From Conidiobolus incongruus B7586 (lineage: Eukaryota; Entomophthoromycota; Entomophthoromycetes; Entomophthorales; Conidiobolaceae), in NCBI GenBank assembly GCA_000697335.1, contig JNEM01013526.1:1-22732 (forward strand): a stretch of DNA of 22,732 nt, in the 5' to 3' direction. Below are positions 9,502-20,869 of this stretch, piece after piece. Position numbers and translations under genes: made by a program. Position 1 is the first letter of the stretch, and every line of letters starts with the position of its first letter. The notes under the pieces are model-generated. The model ran no database searches and was not told where the DNA came from. It worked only from the letters and a program-made list of their open reading frames with translations.

Positions 9502-11230
9502 TATATATATATATATTCTACTATTAACTTGATAGATTAATTTTTTCAAAATAATTAATAAAGCTTAAATTTACAAGAATAAAAGTATAGCTAGGTTGTT
9601 TTATTACAAGAGGAGATATTATTCTAAAAGTTTATTGTTGAAGATATAGTAAATTTAATATTAATATATAAATCCATTAATTTTTTTAGATAGAATAATA
9701 TCTTAATTAATTTCTGAAACTTTTCTAAGTTTACCTTATTTTTTTAATAATTTCTTCTGTAATAATTTCTGTAGTTTTTATAATATCTAGGATTAAAGTT
9801 CAATTTAAAGTTAAAGATTAAATAGGTTATAAAATTCAAATATATTTTAGTCAACTATTTCTATTTTCTACTTTATTATTTTTATCAAACTTAGCTTCTA
9901 ATATAAAAGCTTTTAGTAGACTAAAATCTTTAAAATTGTTATTCTAGTTAATATTATAGATTTTAAATTGTATTTCAAAAGAAATAGGTATTTTGTTTTT
10001 AAATTCTTATTAAAATTTAAATAGCTGTTTCATGTATAAAGCTCTAATATATTTAATTTGCTAAGGATTTTTATCTGTAATATTAATTTTACACTATAAT
10101 TAAATTTATTCCCTATTCTCAAATATCAAATGATAAATGAAAATATATATTGAAATTAAAATTAAAATTTTAAATAATTTACTTCTTTGCAACTTCTTTT
10201 AATATTTACAGCATTGTAAAAACAAAGAAAATTAATAAAATATGTGATAAATAATAAAATATAAGATATTTTATAAAATGACTATAATTTTTTTATCATA
10301 AATAATTAATATAACTAAAATAATTTATTTATAGTTAAAAATAGTACATCTTATTTTATAAAATAATTTGTAGATTTTTTCAAATATTAATACTATTCAT
10401 TATAATCAATTATTAATAAATTTTCTATGATACATTATCTGTTAATCATTGAATTTGATTTATGTAATGAGGTTGAAAAGATAAAGGTGATTAAATTTGA
10501 AATCTGTTTGTTATATAATTTATTAGTTAAAAAAGTAAATCTATTGTTAGATTATTATATATTTAAAAGGTTATTAGTACTAATTATTATCTTTATTTAT
10601 CTTGCATTTAATAAATACAAGCTTAAAAATTTATAGATAATTTCATCAAAACAAATCTATAGGGAAATTTCTTTGCAAAGTATTTGGTTTAGGTAATATA
10701 AATATCTTTGAAAAATAAAGTTAAATTTGATATTTTGAAAATAAATTTTAAAACTTTGATTTAGTTTGTCACTAAAAACTGCATAATAAATATATATTAA
10801 ATAGACTTTAACTATTAACTATTTTTGAATTTTAGAAATATCAATAAGTTTTATTATTAAACTGAATAATTTTGACATTTTCAAGTTTGAACTTGTAATT
10901 TTTATAATGTTTTTTGAATTTAGTGATAAACAATCTTTTAATAGTTTAAATAAAATTATTAATAATATAAATATAATAGTTTTACTATGAAAATTAACAT
11001 ATAATCTAATTTTATATTTTTCTTTTAAACAATAATGATAATACATAATCATATTATATCCTAACTTAACAATAAATAATTAGTTGATAAATTGGGATAT
11101 TATTGAAATATGATTTCAAAATTGACTTATATTGAATGATTTGCTAACTTATTCTAAACTAATGTTATTATTAATCATTCCTCTCTAGACTATAATAATT
11201 TAATTGAGCATTGATTAAATGCAAAAAAAC
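9502..11230. other. AT-rich spacer between mariner B and the clathrin light chain gene
   Basis: There is no supportable gene. A tract at about 9560-10090 gives lysine- and isoleucine-rich protein-like stretches on the minus strand that are interrupted many times; I assign it to no family. Open stretches at 10427-10636 and 10819-11052 are low-complexity Ile/Leu/Lys/Asn sequence, typical of chance reading frames in AT-rich DNA. The last part, up to the TATA box at 11231, is presumably the promoter of the next gene. Confidence 0.5.
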
Positions 11231-11237
11231 TATAAAA
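11231..11237 (+). promoter_or_regulatory. Probable TATA box of the clathrin light chain gene
   Basis: TATAAAA stands 52 bases upstream of the ATG at 11289. It is followed by a C-rich, pyrimidine-biased leader (AACCTCCAATTACCTC) that is unlike the surrounding AT-rich spacer. The hydrolase gene at 17137-18501 has the same arrangement, which suggests very short 5' leaders in this organism. Confidence 0.5.
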
Positions 11238-11288
11238 ACCAATTCATAACCTCCAATTACCTCTCAATTGCACATCAAAATTGATAAA

Positions 11289-11922
11289 ATGAATCCCATT
11301 GAAAAGTTTTTCATTGAACAAAAAGATTTCGAGGAGTGTATCCAAGATGAGGAGATCTTTAATTTGGATTTAAAGAACTTTACAAATTTTTCTAATAGGG
11401 ATAATAAGATGGGTGATACGTTTCCAAAATTAGAAAGTGATAATTTCCAAATACCTGAAAGTACAATATTTAATAATGAGAATAAAAATGAAAAATTGAA
11501 TGAAATTCAGTTGCGAAACAATGAAGATACTATGAATAAAAGTGAATTTAATGGTAGATAAAACAATAGAATTGAGGGTTAGTTATTAACCTAATTTTTA
11601 GATATTGGCCAAATTGAAATATTAATTTCAAGTAAATTTAAATTCAAAATTTTAATTATCAATAACCAAATTTTAGGAATGAGTCGAGTTGAAGAATTTC
11701 AAACTAAGATTACTGATTTATTTGGGTAAGAGATATATTGGAAAATAATTATCATATCTATATTTTATCTATTATAGAAAGCTTCAAGTAGATTTTGAAA
11801 GATTGGAAGATAATTTGAATAATATTCAAACTAAAGAAGTTAATTATTTTAATGATATTAAGAGAATTTGGGAGACAACATGCAGCAAGCTGGCAGAAAT
11901 TAACAATTTAGAGATTGATTAG
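11289..11922 (+). CDS. Clathrin light chain-like protein, four exons
   Basis: The exons are 11289-11553, 11602-11631, 11677-11725 and 11778-11922, giving 162 aa. The three introns (48, 45 and 52 bp) all begin GTA and end TAG, and frame is kept across each. Clathrin light chains bind the heavy-chain hub and regulate coat assembly on Golgi and endocytic vesicles. The N-terminus NPIEKFFIEQKDFEECIQDE fits the conserved DPAAAFLAQQESEIAGIENDE region of clathrin light chains. The middle is an acidic, Asn-rich linker. Residues from about 97 (SRVEEFQTKITDLFG onward) form a charged helical, coiled-coil-like segment. The end IWETTCSKLAEIN resembles the conserved TxWERICxLVDL motif. It is shorter than the usual 200-240 aa, mainly in the heavy-chain-binding helix. 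The first Met is taken from the ATG at 11289, 52 bases after a TATA box. The splicing is well supported; the family call is moderate, and a divergent coiled-coil protein is the alternative. Confidence 0.62.
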
Positions 11923-13599
11923 TGATTAACTTATATAATTTATATATTATTCAAATTGTTTGAAAGGTTAGAGTATTTTAATATTTATATTTAATTCTCA
12001 GACTCAGTAGATTTTACAAAAATCAATAATTGTTTTCGATAGCTAATATTTAATAGAAAATCAATAAATGATTCATATTTTTTAATTAAAATTAATCAAA
12101 TTTTTAATATTACACCAAGAATAGTATATGATAATTTTTTCATTTATGATTTTTAAAAAATATTAATGACTTTCAAGCCCAGATTTCATACAGGACTAAT
12201 AAGAGAATGTATAGTGTAAAACAGAATATATATTCATTTATATTAACATTTTTAATCAACAATTTTATTGAACAATTTAATATCAATCTTCATTACACTT
12301 AAACTAGATAATGATCATCATAAGTTGGATTTTTAGTATTACTAAAACTCGATCACATACTTTTTAATATCCTTTAAATTTTTTAACAGTTTATAGAAAA
12401 TATATTCTATCCAAAGACTCTAATTATTGCAAAGTTGATCTTATTAAAGTTACATGGTAAACTATTCAAAATTTACTAAATTCTAGAAAGTTAATGTTTA
12501 CCACCTCTTTGTAAATGAATAAAAGTGTGAAATATATTTAATTTTTTATTCTATCTAAAAAGTTATCAAGGAAGAATAATATTAGGAATAGTTATACTAT
12601 AAATATCAAAACTTAAATCTACTGTAATTCATAAAATGAAAAAAGGTAAATTTTAATTGCACATGTGCTTAGAAACAGAGATAAAGTATCTATATTTTTC
12701 AATCAATCTTGTTAAAATATTGCTAGATGCCAAGATTCTTAATTTGTATTATAATAATTAATGAAAACTAAGCTACTTTGGATATCATCTTACATAAAAT
12801 TTAAGATAATTAATTAAATCCTATACACTTGTTAAATAAAACAATTTGTAATTTAGGCTCTCAACATTGTTGAGAATACTTATTATTTTTGATGATAGCT
12901 ATAGAATATATAATGTTATGACTGTAAAAGATTCCCTAAAAAACATATCAATAGAACTACTACATTTAATATAATCTTATGATTACTACCCATGTAATGC
13001 TAATTTTACACAATTATAAAATATGTTTTTAAAAAATCAAAGTTCAATTGATGATTTAAACTCATTTGATAACCAATAGTTTGCTAAATGTTGGAAGTTT
13101 AGCAAAAGTATAACAAGTAGTTATTAATGATGAAGGAGGATAATTAAAGGTCTTCCTTATTTATATTTAATAATTCTACAATTACAATTGCATTAAAATT
13201 TTCAAAATGAGTCATTAGTTTTGAGGAAATAGATAATAAAATTATATTTTGAGAAAAGAGTATGATATTTAATATATAATAATGTATTATATTTAAATTT
13301 TAAAATAAAATTCAAAGCTTAAAAACCAACACATTCAGTATAATATTTCAAAATCCATAATAAAGAACATTTAATAATATATGAACATGTAAATATTACC
13401 AATTAAATAATCATTCAAATATAAAAGATAAAATATCTATTCAATTAATTATAGAAATTTAGTCATTATTCACTTTCAAAAAACAAAGTTTAAAATTAAT
13501 TACCATTTAAATATAACTTTAATATATGCTAATTATGGATTATAATGGTTAATATATCAAAAACTTATAATCTTGAATTTCCAATTATTAAAGTATTAA
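11923..13599. other. AT-rich spacer between clathrin light chain gene and hydrolase pseudogene 1
   Basis: No gene can be supported. The only small structured site noted is the palindrome CTCAACATTGTTGAG at about 12860-12874 (7-base arms around one base). A slightly less AT-rich part around 12720-13150 gives scattered short protein-like stretches on the + strand without a consistent frame. I saw no RNA gene. Confidence 0.5.
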
Positions 13600-16213
13600 G
13601 CTAATTTTCACTTACCTCATTCATTTGATTGGGACAATTGAGTTGAATTCAATGATTTTCCTCAACAACCTAACCAATTATTAGAAATTAATAAAATATA
13701 GTATTATATTTTTATGTCTTTAAAATTAAATTGTTATGAAACTATTTAGTAGCTAGCTCACATTTACTATAATCAGAATTCACAATATCATTAATTTCAT
13801 GAATCTATATCAATATAACTTCAAAATAAATAGATATTTTAATAAAACCATTAAAACTGGTAATTCAATAAATCTCTTTACATCTCTTAATCACACTTCT
13901 AATTCAAATAACAAGTATGATAATAATTACAGTTGTTCTATATAGTACTTGATGTATATTAATTTAAAAGATAATTCAATTCCTTATGGCTGTTAATATA
14001 TGTTTTTGATATAAATGATAACTATTACTTTTTTGTTAAATATAGGATTATAAGATTTATTACCTTAAATTTAAAGAAGTAAGAAATTATTTAATTTCAG
14101 ATTTTTCAAACATATTATTAGTTTGAAATAAATAAATATATACAAAGTTAATAAGGAATTATATATTTTTAATATATATTAATAATAATATTTTTGATTA
14201 AAAAATTAACTTTTTAAAATTAGCTGTTTAATTTAATTATATTTAAACTAAATAGTAATTATCAACAGTTTTTAATTTAATATTAGTAAAACTTAACTAT
14301 AAACCCTTTAAAATTATTTAAAATTTACAAGTAGTTTTTAATAATAAAATATTTTTTAAATTAACAATTTATTTTTAGGTAAGTTATTTTAAAACTAAAA
14401 TAGAAATGATCTAAAACCTGTTAAAATTTAAAAAATTAACTTTAATTGTTACTCTTTTAATTATTAATAGAGTGAAAAAATATATTAAAAAACACTTTTT
14501 TATTTGAGTTAAAGAATTATTTAAATACTTTAATATTAGTTTTATAAGTATTTATATATATTAAAGTTTAAACTTAAATTAATAAATAAAAATATAAAAT
14601 AAATACCTTATAATTTAACTAAAGCTTAAAAAAAAGTTAAAGTAGTTATTATTAAATAAAACTTACTAAAATATTACTAGAAGCTTAAAATTTATAATAA
14701 ATAATTATAATTAATAAATCTTAAATTTTTATGTATAATCTTTTATTAAAACACAAATCAAAATGTTAGATTAAGTTAAATTAACCTTCTCTACAAATCC
14801 CTTTAAATAAATATTTTGTTAATAAGTGAATATTAATTATAAAATAAATTATAATAATATATGTTATTTTTATTTAGTTTTTGAAAGAAAATTAATTAAT
14901 AGTAAATTTTATATTGTTTTTTTAAATAAAAGTATTTTTAATTGGTGTTTTTAATATAATTTAAGAAAACCTATTATTTTACATAATAATTATAAAATTT
15001 ATAAATCTAAAACTGTAAAAAACTTTCTAATTAAAAATAACTAGAAAAAACTACCACATCTAGTATATTTTTTAGATTATAACCTATGTAATTATAATTA
15101 CTTTATGCAATTAAAAAACTAGTTTATAGGAAACAAAATTTCTACAGGAAAATTTAATTAGTTTGTAAAACATCAAATTTCAGTTATAAATAAAAAGAAC
15201 TATTTTTTAAGTGTTAGATCTTTGCTAAAAGTATAACAAAAAGTTATTAATAATAAAAGAAACTATTAAATTTATATTATATATTTATTTTTATAGATTA
15301 TATATTAAAATATTTATTTATTTTCAATTGCAAAAAATTCCCATTATTAAAAATACAGAGTAATATCACTTTTAACTGTGTTTTAAAAATTTTGCATTGA
15401 TGTAAATATTAATTAGAAATTAGCAATTATTTCATCTTTGTATTGGTATAGGCTTCAAAAAATAGAGTTCTAAAATTGTTGAATTTAAAGTTTTGAGTGA
15501 GTTTGAGGGAGTTACATGTTTCTGTCATTTGGTTTCAAAATTCTTATAGGTGATATCTCTAAATTTATATATATCAATAGTTATTTTCCAATAATTTATA
15601 TTATAAATTTTAACTGGTATTTTAAACTTGGTACATTTTCGATCAAAGTAACCAAATCGACAAACTGTTGATGTGGTGGTGAGTAATGCACACATAACGG
15701 GGCTAACGCTTTGACAGTTCTGGAAAAATATTGAGCCATTCGGAATACAATCATACTACCCCTAGAATTCAATTAATATTAATGCTACCTAACCATTATA
15801 ATTTAAGTTACCAATCGTGACCATTATATATTACTTGATCCTTTCTCAAGAAATTATTTAAGAGATATTTCAACACTACAATTGTTTTTTAAAGTATATT
15901 TTTCTACCACCTTAGCTTCCCTATTGTGAATATCTTTTATATTAGGCCTTCTGAGCCGCCAATTCCTACAAGATCAGCGGCAATTACACGATATCTGATA
16001 TTAGTTAGAAAAGTGATTTGATGGTGCCAACAATACAATGACTATGATTTTTATTAATATATTACAAATAATGTCCGACAAGTTTAACTTTAAAAAACCA
16101 TATACCAAAACAATTAATTCATTATTTGGATCACCTTCATCAACATAGTGTAAATTGTAACCCTCTATGGTTACGTTTATATGGTTGTGATCGGAAATGA
16201 TCTTTTCAATCAT
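13600..16213 (-). pseudogene. Epoxide hydrolase-type alpha/beta hydrolase pseudogene 1, split by mariner C
   Basis: It aligns with all eight exons of the intact gene at 17137-18501. Approximate positions are exon 1 16213-16088, exon 2 16044-15811, exon 3 15763-15614, exon 4 near 15565-15520, exon 5 15475-15366 continued at 14059-14033, exon 6 13985-13849, exon 7 13813-13720 and exon 8 13672-13600. Conserved pieces include LHYVDEGDPN, NGHDW (nucleophile Asp kept), IVFRMAQYF and LCVHY. The oxyanion motif HGFPE of the intact gene is YGFLK here; three of these changes fit C-to-T or G-to-A. The start of exon 2 carries an indel, several splice donors are lost and stops occur in exons 2, 4, 5, 6, 7 and 8. 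A mariner sits in exon 5. It is not functional. Confidence 0.88.
14060..15363 (+). mobile_element. Mariner element copy C, nested in hydrolase pseudogene 1 (1304 bp)
   Basis: It begins TTACCTTAAATTTAAAG and ends CAGAGTAA, with TA at 14058-14059 and 15364-15365. Removing the element and one TA rejoins exon 5 of the pseudogene in register with the intact gene (GTT AAA AGT GAT AAA TCT TAT against GTC AAG AGT CAG AAG GAA TAT). That fixes the ends and the TA duplication directly. The orientation is opposite to the host gene and to copies A and B. Transposase sequence is recognisable throughout but interrupted many times, and the third catalytic codon is AAT. It is closest to copy D, with which it shares the last 480 bases almost base for base. 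Confidence 0.93.
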
Positions 16214-16665
16214 TCAAGAAACTGCGATTACCACACTGAATGAAGAAGTCACATTGGAGAACACCCGTTTCCTGAACCGAGTGGTTGTGTTTCTTTCTCT
16301 CACTGAGCCATTCCTATCCATAAAAATCAACAATGAGAGTTAATATAAGATTATCATGAATGAACTAATAAGCATATCTCTTTTATCTTCATTTCAAAGG
16401 TATCCAGTCTCTAGGTTTTTCTCGTAACCCTCACAAAAGTGTTGAGTCATGACAAGTGTGAGATAATTTCTTTATACAAAGAACCCAATTTACAGTAAGC
16501 CATTTGCACCTCATTTGGTGAACCCCATCAATTTTCCATAACTCTCTTGTAACATGTTGTTTACCACTGGTGATTCTCTGTTTAAGCTCTAAAAGTTTAT
16601 TTTCTACCACAAATATGGTTTTCAGTTGTAATGATATGGAGAATTGATTATAATCTGAATTCAAT
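16214..16665. other. Unidentified GC-richer island upstream of hydrolase pseudogene 1
   Basis: This 450-base segment is clearly richer in G and C than the spacer on its right (16666-17136). On the minus strand 16664-16431 is open, with motifs such as KLLELKQRITSGKQHV and KIDGVHQMRCKW, but it has no ATG at a sensible place. A small ATG-initiated frame of 35 codons plus stop (16321-16214; motifs RERNTTTRF and FRKRVFSNV) ends right against the pseudogene's ATG. No counterpart exists upstream of the intact hydrolase gene. I recognise no family. It may be a fragment of another gene placed beside the array. Confidence 0.35.
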
Positions 16666-17136
16666 ATAATATATTTAAAAGGAAAATATTTTTTAAATTA
16701 ATATTTTTTTTGTTAATTGTGATAACATTAATTTTTTTTAAAAATATTTTTGTTATTATTTTTAAATAAATTAATATTATTTTTGTTTTGATTAATTTTA
16801 TATTTAAAATATATGTAATATAATTCATATTTAAATATATATACTATCTCAAATGAGTTAAATTTGAATCTTAAAAATAATATTTAATATTTTTAATATT
16901 TTTTTTCAATTATTATTTAAATTAAATGTATCAAATAATTAAATCAATTCATACAACCCAATTTAAAATATATTAATTATCAATATTTATATCTATATAT
17001 CTTATAAAATAATCAAAGATTAATCGTATTCAATTGATTGATATGTTGATATTAACTTATATTACACAAAACTATTAAAGTAATAATATTCAAACGTATT
17101 TATTTCAAATTGATAATAAACTAAATCAAATCGACC
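16666..17136. other. Very AT-rich spacer between hydrolase copies
   Basis: This is nearly pure A and T up to about 17000, with long T and A runs, then slightly less extreme. No coding sequence or repeat is supported. It is the downstream (3') side of the intact hydrolase gene. Confidence 0.6.
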
Positions 17137-18501
17137 TTATAATTTAGTATTTCCAATCTTGAGTTGAGAAAGCCAATCATGAATAATTTGATTGACTTGA
17201 TCCTTCTCATTCAATTGGATCCAGTGATCTCCCTCAATTGTCTGTAATATCTTTGAATTAGTATGTTGATTATTGAATAATAGGTTAATATTACCTTTAA
17301 GGTTAAATTACTACAAAAATCTTTGGTAAATGGACCATTACCAAAATGAAAGTCATTGGTGATATCTTTGGAAGCTTGAACCTAAAAACTTTTAAGAGAC
17401 TGAAATTTGCATAATTTAGTAATAATTACCATTAGAACAGGTAATTCAATTTCCTTTTTTTCAAGGAGATCTTGATCCTCCTTCCAATTGAGGTAGTGAG
17501 TCCTATAATAGTTACAGCTGTTGGATATCACTTGAGTAGTATATTGGTCTAAGAGATATTGGAATTCCTAGCAAATATTAATTTAAAATTTATCTTATAC
17601 TTAAAATTATTACCTCCTTATTGAATAATGGCCGATATTCCTTCTGACTCTTGACGTATTCATACCTTTCGGCGATTGTTTTACCTTCCACTTTGAAGCC
17701 TTTGACAGTTGAATCTTTGAATTGGTACATAGTTTCGAAAAATAGCGATTTCTGTCAATAATACTATTAATAAAAATTTGGAAAGTATAATAATTAAATT
17801 ACATTCTCATGACAGCCTTTTTCAAATTCTCCATAAGCAATGTGTTTCTAATATCAAATTAATAAATGATCAATATTATGACAAAATGATAATTACTTGA
17901 TATTCGAGAATTGGGAATATTTTTATCAAATTGTCCAAATTGATAAATTCGTCATGTGGAGGGACGTAATGCACGCAAAGGGATGATATAGCAGTAACAA
18001 TTTTAGGAAAGTATTGTGCCATTCGGAATACTATTAAACTTCCCCTAATCGCATAAAATTTAGTCATCATTATCATTCTAAATTTGAAAATAAGATTTAC
18101 CAGTCGTGTCCAATAAATATAGCCTTATCCCTCTTCAACACATCTTGGACCAAATATCTCAATATTTTGCAATTGTTTTTATAAGTATACTTCTCGAGAC
18201 CAGGGGCTTCCTGATTAAATTTATCAGTAACCTCAGGGCCTTGGGATCCTCCAATTCCCACCAAATCGCTTGCAATGACGCGATATCCCAAACCAGTGAG
18301 GTAGGTGATTTGATGGTGCCAGCAATACCACATCTATTCGTAGTTAGTCATAATGCAAAATTAAAATAAGAGAGTTACCTCTGGAAATCCATGCACCAAT
18401 ACAATTAATTCACCATTGGGATCACCTTCGTCAACGTAGTGTAAGTTGTAACCGTCAAAGGTTATATTACAATGATTGTAGTGTATTGGAGATTTTGACA
18501 T
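17137..18501 (-). CDS. Epoxide hydrolase-type alpha/beta hydrolase, intact, eight exons
   Basis: The exons (minus strand) are 18501-18379, 18333-18101, 18044-17897, 17847-17803, 17751-17614, 17567-17430, 17381-17295 and 17241-17137, giving 338 aa. All seven introns are GTA...AG, 45-56 bp. The enzyme family opens epoxides to diols using an Asp nucleophile. The order of motifs follows the C-terminal domain of soluble epoxide hydrolase: oxyanion hole HGFPE (37-41) followed by MWYCW, nucleophile D118 in GHDWGS, a lid domain with tyrosines in NYYRTHYLNW (Y249/Y250), acid D281 in PVLMVQASKD and base H310 in GDHW. The D281-H310 spacing matches that of the human enzyme to within one residue. There is no signal peptide and no N-terminal phosphatase domain, so it is probably cytosolic. 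The first ATG follows a TATA box. It is the middle and only intact member of a three-copy array. Haloalkane dehalogenase is an alternative but fits the lid tyrosines less well. Confidence 0.92.
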
Positions 18502-18541
18502 ATTGAATTGATTTTAATTGATATGGTAAAATCAAGGAGGG

Positions 18542-18549
18542 TATTTATA
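18542..18549 (-). promoter_or_regulatory. TATA box of the intact hydrolase gene
   Basis: On the minus strand this reads TATAAATA, followed by the C-rich ACCCTCCTTG, 40 bases before the ATG at 18501. The position and the C-rich follow-on mirror the clathrin light chain promoter. No such box precedes pseudogene 1 or pseudogene 2. Confidence 0.55.
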
Positions 18550-20869
18550 AGATTTTTAAAATATTATCAACTTTTAAATAAATTAATAATTTATTTAATA
18601 ATCGGAGTTTTTTTATAAATTTACAATATATGACTAATATAATTTGAATTTTGATAAATTTGATTTATGTCGGGATCCAATTGATTCAAAATTTAAGTAA
18701 TAGTTTGATATTCAAAACGATGGATTGAATTTTATATTATTATAACAATTATTAGTATATATATTATTAATATTCCGTTCAATATAAATATTCCTTTAAA
18801 ATCAATTTGTAATTTATTATTTTTTAATTTTTTCCTATTCTATTCATAAAAATTTTGATTTCATGAAATACATATCCTTTAATCTATAAATGCCTTTTGT
18901 ATTAAGTTAATTTCCCGACTGTTTTGCCGATTAATTGTAAAGACAAAAATTTTGATTTAGAAAAGATTGAAATAATACAGCATATTATTTTCGAAAAATA
19001 ATGTATATTCCCTTTTTAAACTTACTTTAGATTATTTTTCTTAATGTTTATATTACTATGTGTATTAATTGTTAAGGTAATCAATTTAACCATTATTTGA
19101 TAAAATCATCATATTATTTAATCTGTTAATTTTAATTTAAACAAAATTTGAAAAAAAATTAATCATGTGAATAAAATATTTTATTTGACCAAAAATCAAT
19201 TCCAATATTGAAATCTCGATCGTTCTTTTAATCAATTTATTCCATATATATATTTTATAAAAAATAATTTGATATAAAGTTATTTTTAAATTGAAATTTA
19301 TGGCCTTATTGTATTTCAGATATATGTTTATTAACTTTTATATGAATCATTAACGGAAAATAAAAAAATCCCTATTGATTCCAAGTAAAATATTTCAAAT
19401 ATTGTTAACATATAGATTTTTAAGCGAAAAACTTGAAAGAATAAAATTGAATATAAAATTATAAATACTATAAACAGACAATTAAATTATTAACCTTATA
19501 GGATAAATGATTTTTAAAGTTGTTCCATTATTTATTAAAGAGAATTAAGGCTAAATACATTGTTTAAAAGCTCAATTAATCAAACTAGAATTAATATCTT
19601 CCATAATTCTTTTAAAAATAGTTTATTATATCCAATCTGAAACCATAGAATTAATTCAACCAAATAAAATTATCCTACTCTATTGCCAGAGTTTTGAATT
19701 ATTATATATTAACCATTTAAGCAAATAGAATGATGAATTATTCTGGATTAAATATTTTTTTACAAAACTATTATTAATTGAATTTCAAAATTATATAAAT
19801 GCAATTTTCTATCATTAATAAATTTTAATATATTTATTTAAAACATTATTATATCAATATAGCAATATTGAATATTATTTTTAAATCAAATCATTTATTT
19901 ATTAATTATTACTAATAATTTCTAATATAACCTCTAGACAAAGTAATATAGAATATATTTAATATTTAAAATATAAGAAGATTTTCTTAAATACTATATT
20001 CTAATAATTGTGATATAATTAAAAAAGTTTTTTTTAAAAAATTCAACTTAATGAATTTTTCTTTTAAAAGATCCTATATTATATTACATTATAAATGATA
20101 AATAAAAACTTAAAATTTGACTATTAATTTATAATTTTAAAATATATATTTATTTAAATATAACTTATATGTAGTTATGTATTCAATATTGACTTAAAAA
20201 AGTTGCTATTTAGGTTTTTTAATAATTGAAAACTTTAATTGAAGTATAAAATTTTAAATTTTCAAATTTTTAATTAATTAATTATTTGATTATTATTTAA
20301 TAAAGTTAATATTCAATTATCAAATTTTTCAAAATTTACAGAAAAATATTAATATTATGTTTATTAATACATTACTCATTATTTGAAACTAGATAAAGTT
20401 TAAAATTTATTCCAAGTTATCTGACATATAATGAATATTAATTGAATTATAAGCTAATATTCTTTTTCAAAATTTCCAACCCAATATAATTTAATATTTA
20501 AATCAATTTATAATATATTATAGTAGATATAATTTATTTAATATTATTCAACTTCTAATAATAAATTATATTACTTAATTGTGCTTATTAATTTTGTTAT
20601 CAAAAGTTCCTTATAAGGGATAAATTCAATTTTAGTGAATATATTTATCAATTTTGTATTGAAATTGGATTGAAGATTTCAAAATAAGTTATATTATTAA
20701 TTAATAAAAAATTATGATAATATTAAAGCAAGCTAATGACTTTACTAATAGCCAATATTAAAATTCCGAATAATTGTAAAGATCATATATCTATTTTATA
20801 ATATAACATATGAAAAATCAGAAATCAAAAAGAATAAAAAATGTTATTAAAATTTATCTTTTCTGGCAT
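18550..20869. other. AT-rich spacer between intact hydrolase and pseudogene 2
   Basis: This is 2.3 kb of AT-rich sequence in which I find no open gene, RNA gene or mariner copy. A slightly GC-richer patch near 18890-18960 has no visible coding content. The first few hundred bases next to the TATA box are presumably the promoter of the intact hydrolase gene. Confidence 0.55.

Noticed and set aside
10427-11052. Open stretches of 69 and 77 codons in the spacer before the clathrin light chain gene
   Set aside because: They are low-complexity Ile/Leu/Lys/Asn sequence without motifs, expected by chance at this base composition.
11268-11288. Earlier start for the clathrin light chain gene at 11268
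   Set aside because: That codon is TTG; the first ATG in frame is at 11289 and fits the family N-terminus.
12860-12874. Short perfect palindrome CTCAACATTGTTGAG as an operator or element end
   Set aside because: Seven-base arms are common by chance in 22 kb and nothing adjacent supports a function.
18106-18369. 87-codon open stretch on the + strand
   Set aside because: It is antisense to exon 2 of the intact hydrolase gene.
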